DNA from: Paramecium sonneborni
Lineage: Eukaryota; Ciliophora; Oligohymenophorea; Peniculida; Parameciidae
DNA: 64,000 nt
Direction: 5' to 3'
Assembly (NCBI GenBank): GCA_905182985.1
Contig: CAJJDN010000047.1
Coordinates: 269,522-333,521, forward strand
Shown: positions 38,168 through 51,974 of the stretch, piece by piece
Layout: every line of letters starts with the position of its first letter
Numbering within the stretch: the stretch's first letter is position 1
Notes under the pieces: model-generated
Databases searched by the model: none
The model's input: only the letters and a program-made list of their open reading frames with translations
Told to the model about the DNA's origin: nothing
Made by a program: the position numbers and the translations under genes

Positions 38168-38962
38168 ATTAAAAAAATTAATTTCTTTTTTTATTTAATT
38201 TCTGGAAATTAATGTATATATATATACATACTTTTATTTTATTCAAACTCTATATACATAAAAGACATACTCTCAAAATTTATCCTATTTTTCATATTTC
38301 TAAATTTATCCTTAATAAAACAATTACTATTTCAATTGATCCATTAAATCTAATTATATTTACTCTACCCCACTATTTATTTAAGCTCCTTTCTATTATT
38401 ATTCATTCTTCTTCTCTTAAATTTTTTAGAATTTTAAAATTAAAAAAATAATTACATTCATATGCACACTATTAATACAATTTTTAAATTAATAATTATC
38501 ATTAAAATTATACTAGATATCTTAAATGATAGTAATATTTCAAATAATCAATAATCTTCTCAAACAATTCAAATTATTTTTTATTTTATAACTTGCAAAT
38601 AAATTTTAAAATAACTAAATTATTTAATAATGTTTCAGAATCATATACACACGCACTAATTTAGTGATTCTACAAGATAATCATGTTTATAAAACAAAAA
38701 AGAAAACTACTATCTTTTCTGAGCTTTTCCTTCAATTTCGTGAATTTGAATAGATAATAAAACATATCTGAAATTTCTAATAGTTATAATTTTCTTTTTG
38801 TACTCTGAAATAAGTTAAATTTTTTAGAAGCTGATTTAATTCTTTCTGTATGATATCCTATAATTGATTTAAGAAAGCAGAATAGTACATTAAATTAATA
38901 TCTACAATCATGTTTACTCCAAAACTATTTCAGTATATTTTAGTATTATATTATAAAAAATA
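38168..38962. other. Intergenic, no gene supported
   Basis: AT-rich 795-bp gap between divergent genes. A short minus-strand frame around 38360 and a + frame at 38212-38451 are present, but both have composition expected of random AT-rich DNA and match nothing known. Confidence 0.55.
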
Positions 38963-40675
38963 ATGATTCAAACATTATCGAAAATTGATCCAATTTAATA
39001 GTATTATGTTAATGATCATTATGTTCACTCCATTTCAGTAAAAGAATTAAGAACAAAATAATCATATTCACCTAAAGCCTTAATTTAAGGTTATTGGAAG
39101 AAGGATTATTAAACATTCATGACACTTAATTGTTCGATTGAAGAATAAAGAATTAGTTTGCCTTAAATAAGTGCAAAATCTTATTAAACAAGCGAAACTA
39201 AAATTGAAAAAGAATCATTTGAATCTTCTAATAGTTTTAGCAAGAATATTTATGCTGATCTTATTTTATCAAAATATAAAATAAAACCAACAAATGCTAA
39301 TAATTAATAATAAAGAAAAGAAAAAGAATATTTTAAACTACCTGGTAAACTTATAAAAGGAAGGTTTTAACATAATAAAAATATTGAGACTAGGGTTTAT
39401 AAAAAAAATAACAATGAATTATCAATAGAACGTTTAGATATAAAACCATAATTGGCTTCAAAACCTACAATTCAATCTACTCCACCTAGTAGTAATTCGA
39501 TAGATTGTTAAAACAATTAAATTAAACCAATTATAGATATATCAAAATTTATTAAAATTTAACTAAATAAACCATAAACACCTATTCCTAATATAATTCA
39601 AGATGTAATTACTAAAAAAGAATTGATTAATAAAGTTTAATTGAAATCTTATTTGATAAGATCTTTTAATCAATAAATTACTAATTTAGTAATTATTTAA
39701 TTTGATGAATTACTTGGATTTTGTGAAGGAAGCTATTATGGATTATAATTCGATTTTATAGAAAGTGATCTTTATTTTGAGTATTAAAATACAAAATAAC
39801 ATTATTTCCAACAATTAATGCATAACTCATAAATTTATGTTTTAAAAAACTTAAAAGAAGCTATATTTATCTTATCTAAAACATATTAAATAATCCTGAT
39901 TACAGAAAATATGTAATTGTAATTAGTTGAATATGTAAATTTGAACAAATTACCAATAAGTGCAATTTATTAGATAAAATCATCAAATATAGCATTTATA
40001 GGGATCAAAACAATAGATTGCTAATAAATTATGGAAGATCTATAAATTAAGAAGTTCAATAAAATTGCTTTAATTTAGACATATGAGTTATTATATAAAT
40101 CAAATGATGCTATTTAATAAATTAAGGAGTAAAACATATTATACCCTTATGAATATGATACAAGTTCTGATCATTTTTTTATATTACTTACACCAAGTTT
40201 ATGTATGCAAAGTCTCTTATAAAATTAATAAAATCACTCCAAATTATTCTTACATTCTCTCTACTTAATTGAATAATTTTGTTAATCAATTTAGATAGAT
40301 AATATTAAAGATCGTTGTGCTTAAAAAATACGTTAATTATTATTATAAGAACATTATAAAGATTTAATAGACAGAATTATATTAAAAATCTAGAATATTG
40401 ATTAATTAAAATAATAGCCTTTAATTTAATAGCAGAGATACTCAAAAAAAGAAATGATTGCAAGAATATCAGAAAAGTTTGAAAATTAATAAAAATTCTA
40501 AGAATTATCATAAGATCTGGTTTTAAGAAATAAGAAGATTGTAAAAAGAATCAGTAGGTACAAATAAGAGTCTTTGAATATGCTTTAAATTGTGAAGGTA
40601 TAACTTACAAGAGAACATGAATTACTACATTATTGTTAAAAATTACTTGATAATTGTTATTATATTATATTTTGA
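38963..40675 (+). CDS. 570-residue protein with weak FCP1/HAD phosphatase-like region
   Basis: One uninterrupted frame of 570 codons (length divisible by three, no intron needed). The N-terminal 230 residues are Lys/Ser/Asn-rich and probably disordered. From about residue 235 a block resembles the FCP1/SCP fold: LVIIQFDELLGFCEG where the DxDxT motif would be, then a helix-strand KEAIFILSKTYQIILITENM (compare FL..l...yEiiiFTa). The catalytic Asp pair is not conserved, so an active phosphatase is unlikely. The last 150 residues are a charged, Gln-rich coiled-coil-like region. The fold assignment is inference. Confidence 0.7.
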
Positions 40676-40877
40676 AAGATATAAGCATACTCATTATTTA
40701 ATTAGACATGTTATTTATTTGTATAAAAATAAAAAAATTTCTTTTGATCAGAATATTAATTTATGATCACAAATATGCAAATACATTTTTGATATTGATT
40801 AATTATTATTGGAAATATTGATTTCGTATTAATTCTTAAAAAATTTTTGCTATTATTTAAATATTAAACTTTAACTA

Positions 40878-43800
40878 ATGATTAGCCGATTTAATTTACT
40901 AAATAATGTCATCAAAACAAGTTTAGTTATTTAATAGTTTAGCACTGAAATACCAACACTCATTTAACTAATTTTTGGATTTATTGCCTAATTATAAATT
41001 ATTAGTTATTTAGAACAACCAATGTTTTCTATTGAAAATTCTTTTAAAATTGTTTTATTTTTCACTCGGCCTCATATATTTATATTTACTTAAGATGATA
41101 ATTAATAATTCTTCATTGCTATGTTTCTAATAATTTAATTACTAATAGTACTAGGAATATATAGTTGCTTAATTGATAGTAAATAAGAATAAAAGAACAT
41201 TATAAACGAAATTTAACGCCTCCAACAAAATTCAAAAATTACTTGGTTAAAGGTACACATAAATTCTATATTTTTATTTCTAAATAAAGTCTACTTAAGT
41301 AATAACATAATTGAAATGTGTTTACTTGTTATCTTGAAATAGACAAAACCTCAATTACATCTAATATGTATGGGTCTTCTTTTGATTTCATAAATTACGA
41401 TAATTTTATTTGGCTAATGGTAATTTATAAACAGAAGTATGAAATTCATTCCTTAATTGTAGTATTTAACAATTAATTAATCTTATACTAGTATCATTAA
41501 TTTATTTTTTAAATTGCTCTAAATTATTATATACATTTTTTCAGAAAATTAGTAAGTAGCAATTATAAATTAATCAATCATAATTATTTTAAATTTCCTT
41601 CATAAAATTTTACAAATTTAGTAAAATTAAATTCATATGAAAAATTACTATCAAAATTTAATTATTCATTTCAGTAGTTTTGGAATATTATTAGGAACTT
41701 TAGGAATTCTTAACTAGATTTTTCCTTCTTTTTTTATTAGAGATTTAATATATTTACTTCCTTTATAAATATTTGTGATTCAGAAATGTTTGAAGGTTGA
41801 TTTATACTAATTTACAATCTAAAATAAGTTAGAGTAGTTTTCAATTGATGAATTAAAATATATATCATGTATGATTTTTGATGGAGAATGTTTGGATGAA
41901 TAAAAAAATTAGTTATTTTTATATTAATTCATTAAACATAATTCAAATAAAATGGAAAAATTATAAACCTTGATGAATTAAAATTTAAATAAAGAATCTA
42001 TATAAGTAATTTAGCAATTTATAATGCAAAATATTCTTAGACGTTTAGAATCTCTTTCAGGAGAGGTTAAAAATCCTTTTAAATTATTGTAAATATACAT
42101 CAATTATATATAAATTCTTATTGTCCTTAGTCTTTATGTAGAAGCATAATAAATAATTGAATAATTATTTAAGTATAAAAAAAATAATCCATCTAAAATA
42201 GCAACAAAGGCTTTTAAATTAGTCATAAGAGCCGAATTGAATTGGATATATAAAATATATCTTGAAATTTTAGAAGATAAAATCATAGCTAATATGCAAA
42301 ATAAAATGATTCAAAAATCTTCATAATTAAGATTAAATAATTAAGCAATATCTCAGGCCATTAAGTAACTTTCAATGATTAATTCTAATAATATAGATGT
42401 ACAAACAATATTTAAGGATGTTGTAAATTAAAAAATAGAATTTCTCAATTTTATAAAGAAACAATAAATATCCGAGTAGATTTTTAGTGATAAAGTTCAT
42501 TAAATTTTGAGTGAGTAAGAGAAATTACTAATAAGGTTGAAATCAAATTATGAATTACTTCCAAGTATAAACTTGTTTTTAATGTATAGCAATATAAAAT
42601 TAAAGCATACTTATGACATACTAAGTTTAAATTTTAAACAACATTCTAGATGCTTATTAGTTTAGTAAAACAATTGCATTAGATGAAAATATTATCCTTA
42701 AACATCATTAATCAGAAATGGTTAATTTTTTAAGTTAATCTTTTAGTTTTGTGATATTTGAAATTCATGACTTATAAAATATTTAAATTAAATATCATTC
42801 TGCAAGTTAAAACGAAAACTTTATTTTAAAAGAAGGTAATCAATTAAATTCTTTAATTCCTCAATCTTTATAGAATTTCCATTAGTAATTAATTGAAAGG
42901 TTCTTATAAGAAGGATAAAATAAATATTTTTAAACAATAGATGAAACTTTTATTAAAATAAGGAATGGCATTTTTTAACCTATTGATATATGTATGGATT
43001 TAAATCATAAAAACACTTAAAATATTGAAATAATTTCAGTTTATAGATCACCTCAGTGTGAAAAATAATTAATATTAATTGATTCTAGTTTAAAAATATA
43101 AGAATTAAGTCTTTATCTATATTAAAATGGCTTTAAACTATAAGAAAATCAAATAGAATATATATTAGGCACTCATATATCTAAAGTGATTCCTAATTTT
43201 AAAAAATATATTGATGAAAAAGTTTATGAAATTAAAAATTGTCCAATAAACTTTTTAAATTTTTAAGATGAATATGATTCTAAAACAAAATCTAAAACTC
43301 ATTATAATTTTGATGATATGGAATATATTTCTTTATATTCATGCCATTTGAATATTATTCATAGACATTTTGATGATAATTCATATTATTATATACTAAA
43401 AATTGATAATCTTAAATTAGATAGAGCAAACTCATTTAGTTAATTTAAAATGACTTAAAATTCAGAATATTTTTGTGAAATGGATGAAGAAATAGTAATA
43501 AATATACCCGATTTAGAGGAAGATAATTTAAAATAAATAATTTTAAATACTGAAAGATAGGAAGCTTAAATGGAATTATTATAAAATAATTAAGAATGTT
43601 ATTAAATTTATGATAAAAAATTTACAGAAACTTCAATATTTAAATCAAAACAATTAATTTAAATTGAATTGAATGAAAACTCAAATTTATCAAGCATAAC
43701 TAAAATTAAAAGATCACCTTATTATAAAAAATTTTCTCAATATTCCGCTATTATCAATTCTCAAATTAAATCTAGTAATTTGATTGCTTTCAATATTTTT

Positions 43801-45556
43801 TATTTAATCTATATGATTTTAATTTTAACTTTTTCTATCAAAGTTATTGTAACTACATATTAAATAAATGATTATATATCTCATCTGAATTTATTATCAA
43901 TAAAAAATGAAATTTATTAACCAATAGAATCTTTTTTATTAACAAGATATACTATTTTAACTTATAATACACTTTTATAAACAAAAGCTATTACATAAAG
44001 TGAATATTAATATTTGATCAATTTTCCAAATCAAAATTTACTATCAGGATATGATGATTTAAAAATTAGCATTACTAAAGTACTAAATATCCCTGAATTT
44101 TAACCTTTTTTGTAAGAAAATTATTAAATCATAACCCTATATGAAAAAACAAATTTTGGGGTAGACTATAATATAACTTTTCGTGAAGCTATTCATTTAT
44201 TATTAAATTATTAATATGAGTATAAATTAGCTTACACTATAAAATCGATTATCGTAGATGGTCCTTATTTTTATTACTCATATAAAAATTACATAGTTTT
44301 GTTTAAAAAGTTTTTAGAGTTGTAAAATTTCACTCTTGATTAGACATTTATGTTATGCAATATAAATATAAAAGATAATCAACTTTATTTGATAATATTT
44401 GATTGTTTGACTTTTTTATTTATAATTTTGAAGGTTTATCATAAATTTTAAATTAGATAATTTAAAAATAAGATTTTAACATTAATTAGAAATTAAGATT
44501 TACTTTAAAATGAATTAGAAATTGCTAATTTAAAATAACTTTAGGTCGAAATGTTAAATAATAGACACATGGTTTATGGATACAGATTAGATATTGAAAC
44601 AATTGATAAATCGTTAAAAATGAGAGAAAAAAATTTTAAATAAAATTAAATGAATTCAAAGAGATAAATAACTTTGTAAATAAAAAAGTAGATATGTTTA
44701 ATAAATTTCCATTTTTTAATATTTTTTGGATTGAGCCTTGGATTTTACATAGTCATAAGAAATTACTTAGAAAATTATAAAGAAACTGCTCTTTTTTATT
44801 AAAAAGTATCAGATACTAGTGTGAATGTATTAACTGTATATGCTTGGAAAGAAGCCTTATATTATAAAGCAACTTTTACATTTTTAAATTCAACAGAATT
44901 TGAATAATTCTCTGATCATCTTTTAGTTAGTTTAAATTCTTTATAGGAAATGACATCGGCATTATTAGATATGGATGAATTAAATTTTTTATTTGGTAAT
45001 TAGGCTACTAAAATGACAAATTTATTAACGAAAGATTCTGTATGTGATAATTTAAGTGATGTAAAATTTAATTAAATATTTAGAATTATAAAATGAAAGC
45101 AGAATATATTTGTGATTAGGTAATGTAAGGTGTTTTGACAAAAGGAGTAATAAATTCCTTAAATTATATGATTAATAGTGTAAAAACTGAATATGAGGAA
45201 AATCGTTTTGATACAAGAGTATCATATCAAAAATTAGAATTAGAAGGAGCTTCTCTTGTATCAGATGTGCTCTCATAATTAATAAGTTCTCTGAAAGAAG
45301 AGTTTAAATAATTAACAGCAAATGTGTAATTAGAGATATTTGTAATATTAGAATTAAATTTTAGATTTGCGTATCTTTATTTATTTTATTTGAATTAGTG
45401 ACAATTCACTATTTAGAGTATTCATCTAAAATTGAATAAAGTAGAATAGATTTGTTAAAAAAGTTTATATATTTGATGCCTTCAGGAACATTATTTTATG
45501 ATGAATATTTTTAAAGATAAGTGAAGAGAGTAATGATAACTGAAAAATTAGCTTGA
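40878..45556 (+). CDS. Giant multi-pass membrane protein, TmcB-like ciliate family
   Basis: About 1530-residue protein with many hydrophobic segments in the first 300 residues and two or more near the C-terminus (ILTFSIKVIV, LIIFDCLTFLFIILKVY, LIFFGLSLGFYIVI, FICVSLFILFELV). The middle has charged helical repeats (for example KAFKLVIRAELNWIYKIYLE) and a PAS-like stretch (QCEKQLILIDSSLKIQEL, NQIEYILGTHISKVIPNF). This layout matches the large ciliate TmcB-like proteins. Introns include 23-nt ones at about 42668, 45067 and 45345. Upstream 40676-40877 is noncoding. Function unknown; membrane signalling is a guess. Confidence 0.72.
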
Positions 45557-45594
45557 TATATATATTTTAAATTATATAGAATATTATTAAATTC

Positions 45595-47028
45595 TCATTC
45601 TGAATCTGCTACTTTTTTTTTAATAATAATGACCATTGCTAATCCTCCGGCTAATAAGAGTACTACAATGATGAAAAATGCTAATGCCCAACCAGGAGTT
45701 TCTTCTTCGATCTTTATAAATGAAATAAATAACATTATTACAGGTATTTCAGAATTATTAGCAATTCCACATTCTTTCTTATAATCTACTTACTATGCCA
45801 TAAAAATAGAATGTAAAGTTGAATATTTACATGTTTAACCTTCATCTGAACATAATGGCATATATTCACCATTATATAATACTTTAACATAAGGTCCTGT
45901 TATAGAATTATTATAAAGTTCAAAAATAATGTTAGATGCAAATTCAACATACTAATATATATTAATAATATTTATTATACTTAAGTAATACAATTTTTAT
46001 GAGTTACATTTTTTTTTAAATAAATATCAGCTTAACATTGAGCACTAGTTAAATTAAGTCCAGATAATAAAGCTAAAAGAGTAGAATCATGAGATGAAGA
46101 TCCATAATATTTAAAATGTGATGTTCCATTCAAAAAACTGTCAAAATGATCAAGAACTTATTTAAAATAAGGAGTTGAATAAAGTTTAACTTATCTAAAA
46201 TGATTTAAATTATTTACAATGGTGTTTAAAATTTCTCAAGACTAAAAGCTAAATTGGCAACATCATCAATTTACTTTAATGTCTCTGATGTTAAGTTTGG
46301 CATTTCATCTCCATTATACTTATTGCAAATAAAAGTATCTCTATAATTAGAGAGAATAACAAAATCATTAACTTGTTCTTCTCCTGTTAATTTTAGTTGT
46401 TCATTAAAATCTTTATATAATTACGAACTTGCATCATTAACTTATTTATATAAATCTGTTTTTTTATTATCAGCAGTCATATTAGCACCATTAGGACATG
46501 AAATAGCAATAGCATAGTCCATACTCTTTTATTTAGTGTGTATTGGTATCAATGAGATTTTATTAGGTAAAGCATAATCTTTAATATCTTTTGGAACAGT
46601 AGCACCTTCATTTGGAGGTAAAAGTAATGAAGCATTTTCACCTTCGAAATGAGGTACAATAGGTCCTTCTGGATACATTCCTTATAAATTACAATAAGCA
46701 CTTTATAAAGTCCTATTAATTTTTGATTCTATGAATACCTATTAACATCTGAACTTTCTATATATATTTCATTTTCATTAAATGTAGGTGATAAAAGTGG
46801 AAAATCTATGATGTATCTTTATCTAAGCCATTTCCCTAATACATATTATTATCTCATTCCTGTAGGTGTTAATAATGCTGCATCTCCTTTTGGTACATTT
46901 AAATCACATTTAAAATTACAATAGTAAGGATTTCTTGCTCCATGTCTCCAAATTGCCTGTACAGCCAATAATTTATCTTAACTCAATACTTGATATAAAC
47001 TCAATATGAAAATGAGAATTTATTTCAT
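45595..47028 (-). CDS. Histidine acid phosphatase with C-terminal membrane anchor
   Basis: Type I membrane protein: signal peptide MKQILIFILSLYQVLSQ, phosphatase signature AIWRHGARNPYY with the catalytic His, a region TLQSAYCNLQGMYPEGPIVP, and the second motif SSSHDSTLLALLSG carrying the HD pair. It ends with ETPGWALAFFIIVVLLLAGG and a short Lys-rich tail. Short introns occur, for example 26 nt before TLQSAYC. Such enzymes are usually lysosomal or cell-surface acid phosphatases. Stop is 38 bp from the convergent stop of the giant membrane protein. Confidence 0.93.
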
Positions 47029-47108
47029 TTATTAAATATTGATATATAGAAATATGTATTAAAAGATGAAATCTATATTTTATTGTAATATTTGTATTAT
47101 TATTCTAA

Positions 47109-48618
47109 TCATAATAACATTTTGAATATTTCTTGATTTGGCTATAATATTCTATGTGTAATTTTTAACTCTTCCATTTTATTCGTCATTGCTTCAAAAT
47201 CTTATGGTTTTCTTACCTTTACTCCAACTAAAGCAGGTCCTTTTTCTCTATTATTTTTTCTGGTATATTCTAAATTAGTTATTTCATCAGTAGGACCTTT
47301 ATAATTTTAGAATAATACCCAAACATTAAATTAAGAATTATTTTAAAGCACCTGGTTTTTAGAAAAAGTTGACAAACATATAATATTATAATCCTTAATG
47401 AATCTCTGATAACATTCTGATATCTGTCATTCTCCCTAAATCATTATTGCTTCCAGAAATTAAGCAAACTACTGTTTTGCCCTTTATTTCATCTTTAAAT
47501 CTATCTAAAGCACTTATTGCTAATGCACCTGCTGGTTCAACTAGAATACCTTCTTCATTAAATAATTTCATCATAGTAGTACATACATGACCTTCAGGTA
47601 TCAAAACTACTTCCTTTAATACAGAATTTAATATTTCAAATGGTTTGGCACCAGACTTTTTAATTGCAGCACCATCTACAAAAGTATTGATAGTTTCTAA
47701 TTCAACTATTTTTTATTATTTTATAGCCTCATACATCGAAGGAGATCTAAAATAGAAATGGATATAACATACCCTTCAGGTTCTACACCAATTAGAATAG
47801 TTTAAGGACTGAGTTATTTAAAATATGAAGAAATGCCTGCTCCACATCCTCCTCCTCCTACTGGGAAGAACATAAAATCTATTTAATCTTCTTTAATATC
47901 TTCTAATATTTCAACTGCAATTGTTCCTTATCCTTCAATTATCTTCTCATCATCAAATGCATGAACATATATCCCATTTTCAGTAGTACATCTTTCTCTA
48001 CTTGCTCTGAAACTTTCATCAAATGTATCTCCTACTAATTCTATTTAAGCATATTGTTTTCCCCAAGATCTACTATATTTATTTAAACTTACTTTACAGC
48101 ATTAAACTTTATACTTGGAGTATTTGTAGGCATGTATATTATGCAATTTATTTTCAATAAATTACAAACATAAGCTACTCCTTATGCATGATTACCTGCA
48201 CTTGCACAGAACACTGTTCTATGTCTCTCATTTTCAGGAATTGATATTATTTTATTATATGCCCCTCTTAATTTATAACTTCTCACTATTTATAAATCTT
48301 CCTTAAATTTATTTAATCTTATACTCTCTTAATGTAAACATTTGCTCCAAAATATTCAGATAGTTTTATTGATTTTTATGTAGGAGTTCTTGTTATAACA
48401 TTCTTTATTCGTTTATAAGCACTGAAGATATTAGGTAATGGAATCAATTTTTATAAATCAGGAGGATGATTGTAATTTGCTATATCCAATTATAATGTTT
48501 ATTTCTAAGTACTTTCTACTTAATTATGATGCATATGATGACTTCTTTTTTCAGGTGTCTCAAAGCTATCATTTTTTGCAAGATTTAATTATGAGTGAGC
48601 CTTTTTCTGAATATGCAT
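47109..48618 (-). CDS. Threonine dehydratase (threonine ammonia-lyase)
   Basis: PLP fold-type II enzyme converting threonine to 2-oxobutanoate. Motifs: RTPTQKSIKLSEYFGANVYI, VRSYKLRGAYN with the PLP lysine, FCASAGNHAQGVAY, PVGGGGCGAGIS (phosphate loop) and VVCLISGSNNDLG. A C-terminal ACT-like segment follows: NFFQKPGALKQFL, DEITNLEYTRKNNREKGPAL. A 28-nt intron before PTDEIT restores the frame. The N-terminal 45 residues (MHIQKKAHSQLNL...) have no homology; start could be a later Met. In many organisms this is the first step of isoleucine synthesis or catabolic. Confidence 0.92.
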
Positions 48619-48743
48619 TCTTTCCAAAAATATAATAATATTACTAAATAATCAACTATTTCTTAACATTTAATAATACAATAAATTATGCTAAATATCA
48701 TTAAACAATTATACAATCATACAATTAATTATTTATTTTAAGA

Positions 48744-49456
48744 ATGAGAAATTCTGACGATTACGATTATCAATACAAAATAGTTATCATAGGAGATTCA
48801 GGAGTCGGAAAGACTAATATCATGACTTAATTCACAAGAGGAGAATTCTCAGAAGAAACTAAAACTACAGTTGGTGTAATAATTAATGATTTTGTAGGTG
48901 GAATTCGCTAACAAATAACTTGTTATAGATGATAAAATAATTAAAGCATAATTATGGGATACAGCTGGATAGGTAAATAGTTTTATTAAATTAGGAACGA
49001 TACCGAGCGATTATTTCATCTTATTATAAAGGAGCATCAGGAGCTTTAATTGTTTTTGATATTACAAAATAATCTACATTTGATAATGTTGATAGATGGA
49101 TGAAAGTATGATTCATTTATTAATAATTTAGGAAATTTAAGAAAGCACATCTAATGATATATCAATCATTTTAGTTGGCAATAAATCAGATCTTAGACAT
49201 TTAAGATAAATCTCCTCTGATGTTTCATCTTCTTATGCTTCTAAACATAAAATTGCCTTTTTAGAAACTAGCGCTAAAGATGGTTCAAATGTTCATCAAG
49301 CTTTTAATTAACTAATCAATGGTATACTTATTCATTTTTAATATAGAAATTCATTCCAAAAATAAAAACAATTCTATCTTCACTCAAAAAAAAACTAATC
49401 AATCAATCACTGAAGCTGTTTAAATTGAAACATAAAAAGATTCTGGTTGTTGCTGA
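48744..49456 (+). CDS. Rab-family small GTPase
   Basis: Predicted 205-residue GTPase: G1 GDSGVGKT, effector region KTTVGVEFANKQL, G3 [21 protein letters not shown]4 GNKSDL, G5 ETSAKDG, and C-terminal DSGCC for double geranylgeranylation. The sequence is most like the Rab11/Rab family by the WDTAGQERYRAI form. Four introns (22, 22, 26, 25 nt) give a length divisible by three. It directs vesicle traffic; the specific step is not known. Start ATG 48744-48746. Confidence 0.95.
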
Positions 49457-49581
49457 TCAAATATCAACTATTTTATTTAAATTGTTTAGATTATTCTAAT
49501 TTATCTTGTCGATATAGAATAAATCATATATTCCCATTTAAATACATACTTTATATTTTTAATATTTTTAATAATTATTTT

Positions 49582-50421
49582 ATGTCCTGTGTTTTTTGCT
49601 TTGAGTCAAATCAATATGTTTAATTTATCTCTAACCTTTAATTGCTCTTCATAATCTAAAATGAAAAGAAATGGACTTTTAAAGTTGATATTTTAGAATC
49701 AACTAATCAATAAAGTAAAAGATCAAAAAAAACTTAGTTTTACAATTATAGCAATCATCAAATAAAAATTAGGAAAATTTACAAAATGTCATTTAATTAT
49801 GTGAAGGGGATAATCAATATTTTATTTATGACTAATAAATTAAACTTGTTTAGGATGATAGTTTTAAATAAGGAAATGGTCTTTGTATTATAAGGTCTTC
49901 GAACTAATTAATGAATATATTAGACAGTGCATCAGTATTCAGTAAAAAACCCAAGAAAGAATCCAAAGGCAAAGGAATTGAATTTACTCATTCAGATTTT
50001 CTAGTAAAAATTGGAGAATTTAAAAAAAATTCTAAAAACATGATGATTTTCTCTGTAAGTTTATTTTGTTCCTAACAAGTGCTATTATAAACCTTTTTCA
50101 ATTATTCCACTAAAAGAGCTTTTAGATACTTATTACAATATTTACTTAGCTTATTTTTCATAATTGTTAAGCTTAGTAAACCTTCCTGATTTTGGCACTT
50201 TTGAATAACAACTTAAAGTTTACAAAGATTAACTAAATAAATTTAATCTTGATGCAGAATATAAATATAATGAGTTTTTTAAGGATCAAACAAAAAAAGA
50301 ATTAGAAATGAAAAAAAATTTAGCAAAAAATAAGTATTAAAATTTTTATCATTTTAGTGTATAATATATTGGAGAATTAATTTTAGTTCATCATATGATT
50401 GGAATTTTAAATATTAATTGA
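49582..50421 (+). CDS. Mediator subunit 20-like protein
   Basis: About 255-residue protein assembled from introns of 23, 25 and 24 nt. Recognisable MED20 pattern: GNGLCIIRSSNQLMNILD (compare G.cliad...fd.ll.kL), IEFTHSDFLVKIGEFKKNSK (the conserved DFLVKVG core), and CYYKPFSIIPLKELLDTY. The N-terminus MSCVFCFESNQYVQF and KKWTFKVDILES precede it. MED20 belongs to the Mediator head, which links activators to RNA polymerase II. Divergent sequence, so the call rests mainly on the DFLVKIG block and order of motifs. Confidence 0.55.
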
Positions 50422-50444
50422 TTATAAATTATAGATAAGTTTTA

Positions 50445-51100
50445 TCAAAAAGTCTAACAACATGAACGCTCATTACCTGAAATTGGTTGGTCTTTTGCTG
50501 ATGCAAATAATTATTGTTATTAATAATATTTAAATCCTTGTCTTGCAGCTTCTTAAAATAAATCTTCCAATCCTTCCTTAGTTAACGCAGAACATTCTTT
50601 ATGTAGAGCATTATAATTTTTCAATTCCTATTATGCCTATAGACATTAACTAGATTCTTACTTTTTCAAATTATATATGATTTTAATTTAAAGTATTTCT
50701 GATATCTATTTTATTACCCACAAAAATCTTTGGAACCTTTTTTAACTTTCCTTCATTTAATTCTAAATACCACTTCTCTTTGGCATTTTCATATGAAGAT
50801 TCATCAATGACAGAATAGATGATTAAAAATATATCAGTATTTTCATATGCCAATGTTCTTAAACTAGTAAAAGTTTCTTAACCAGCAGTATCCCAAAGAC
50901 TTAAATCAACTTCCTTACCATCTATATTTAAAGTTTTCGTGTAATTCTCAAAAACAGTAGGAACATATTCTGTAAGAAAATTATCGGCTGTGTAACTTGA
51001 ATGAAAAAAATAATTACCTTAGAAGCACACAGGTTTTACCTACACTGCCATCACCAACGACAACTAGTTTAATTTATGCTTAACCTTCTTTTTAATTCAT
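50445..51100 (-). CDS. Rho/Rac-family small GTPase
   Basis: About 200-residue GTPase: LVVVGDGSVGKTCVLLSYTA (G1), EYVPTVFENYTKTLNIDGK (Rho-type switch I), SLWDTAGQETFTSLRTLAY (G3), IYSVIDESSYENAKEKW, GNKIDIR (G4; NK instead of TK), and a C-terminus ending SCCQTF, a CAAX-type box for prenylation. Introns of 22 and 25 nt. It probably regulates the cytoskeleton or phagocytosis. Its stop is 23 bp from the convergent MED20-like stop. Confidence 0.92.
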
Positions 51101-51415
51101 TTTTGAATGATTTATAGAATTATTTTAATAATTAAATTTAATCAATTTCTATCAGATTAGAGAACGAACTGATCAAAAAATTTGAAAATCTAGCACTAAT
51201 AGAAAACTTGTATTTAAAATTATTAAAGGTTAAATTTTAATTTTCTAAGCTTTTGAATTTGTTTTAAGGTTATCTTATATAATTCAACTAATATCGTATT
51301 ATTTTTTTGTTTTAATGACTATCATCATGCCTACTACTTACTTCATATATAATTGCAAATTTTATTACAATTTTCATTCATTATTTTTATTGTGAATTAA
51401 AAAAAAAATAGAGAG

Positions 51416-51908
51416 ATGTTATCAGAAGTATTTTTGATAGAAAAATTTAACAAAGAAAAAAATATTTTGTTGGAATTCAATAAATATTTTTTTATTAAAA
51501 ATAAATTTCTGAACCTTGCCATAAATTTAGATAATTATGATATCTTTGACTATGGCGTTGAAATAATACTAAAAACGTTCCAAATGATGGTTTTGATAAT
51601 TAAAGCGAATAGACATCAATAAATTGATTTTGATTCTTTTAATCCTAAGTATTATAGATAAAATCGCAATTAATAAGGAGAGAAATCAATGGTTTAATAG
51701 TAATGAAACGCATTTTGATTTTTTTGCGTATTTATAAATAGATCTTTTGTTATTGAATTTTAGTGATCTCATAAAATATGTTAGAGAATATTAAAATAAA
51801 ATGTAAATAATATGTAAAATATTAATTATTAAAGAATAGGATGTTAGTCATGATTTGGAGTAAGTAAAGCATCCAAAAAAAAAACAATATTTTGTTTTAC
51901 ATAATTGA
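51416..51908 (+). CDS. Unknown small protein
   Basis: Two exons appear to be joined by one intron (about 33 nt, 51649-51682): exon 1 MLSEVFLIEKFNKEKNILLE to FDSFNPK, exon 2 NQWFNSNETHFDFFAYLQID to KKKQYFVLHN. Predicted about 150 residues, mixed helical, no signal peptide or membrane segment. The exact splice junction is uncertain. No family recognised. Confidence 0.5.
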
Positions 51909-51974
51909 ATTTTTGATTATAAGTAAATTTTTAATTAAGAATAATTTATATGCTTTTGTAATATTTGTAATAGA

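Noticed and set aside
38212..38451. 79-residue + ORF
   Set aside because: Low-complexity Ile/Leu/His/Tyr sequence in an intergenic region with no homology.
47330..47400. Apparent frameshift in the threonine dehydratase C-terminal domain
   Set aside because: A 28-nt GT...AG intron restores the frame and gives the expected PTDEITNLEYTRK segment.
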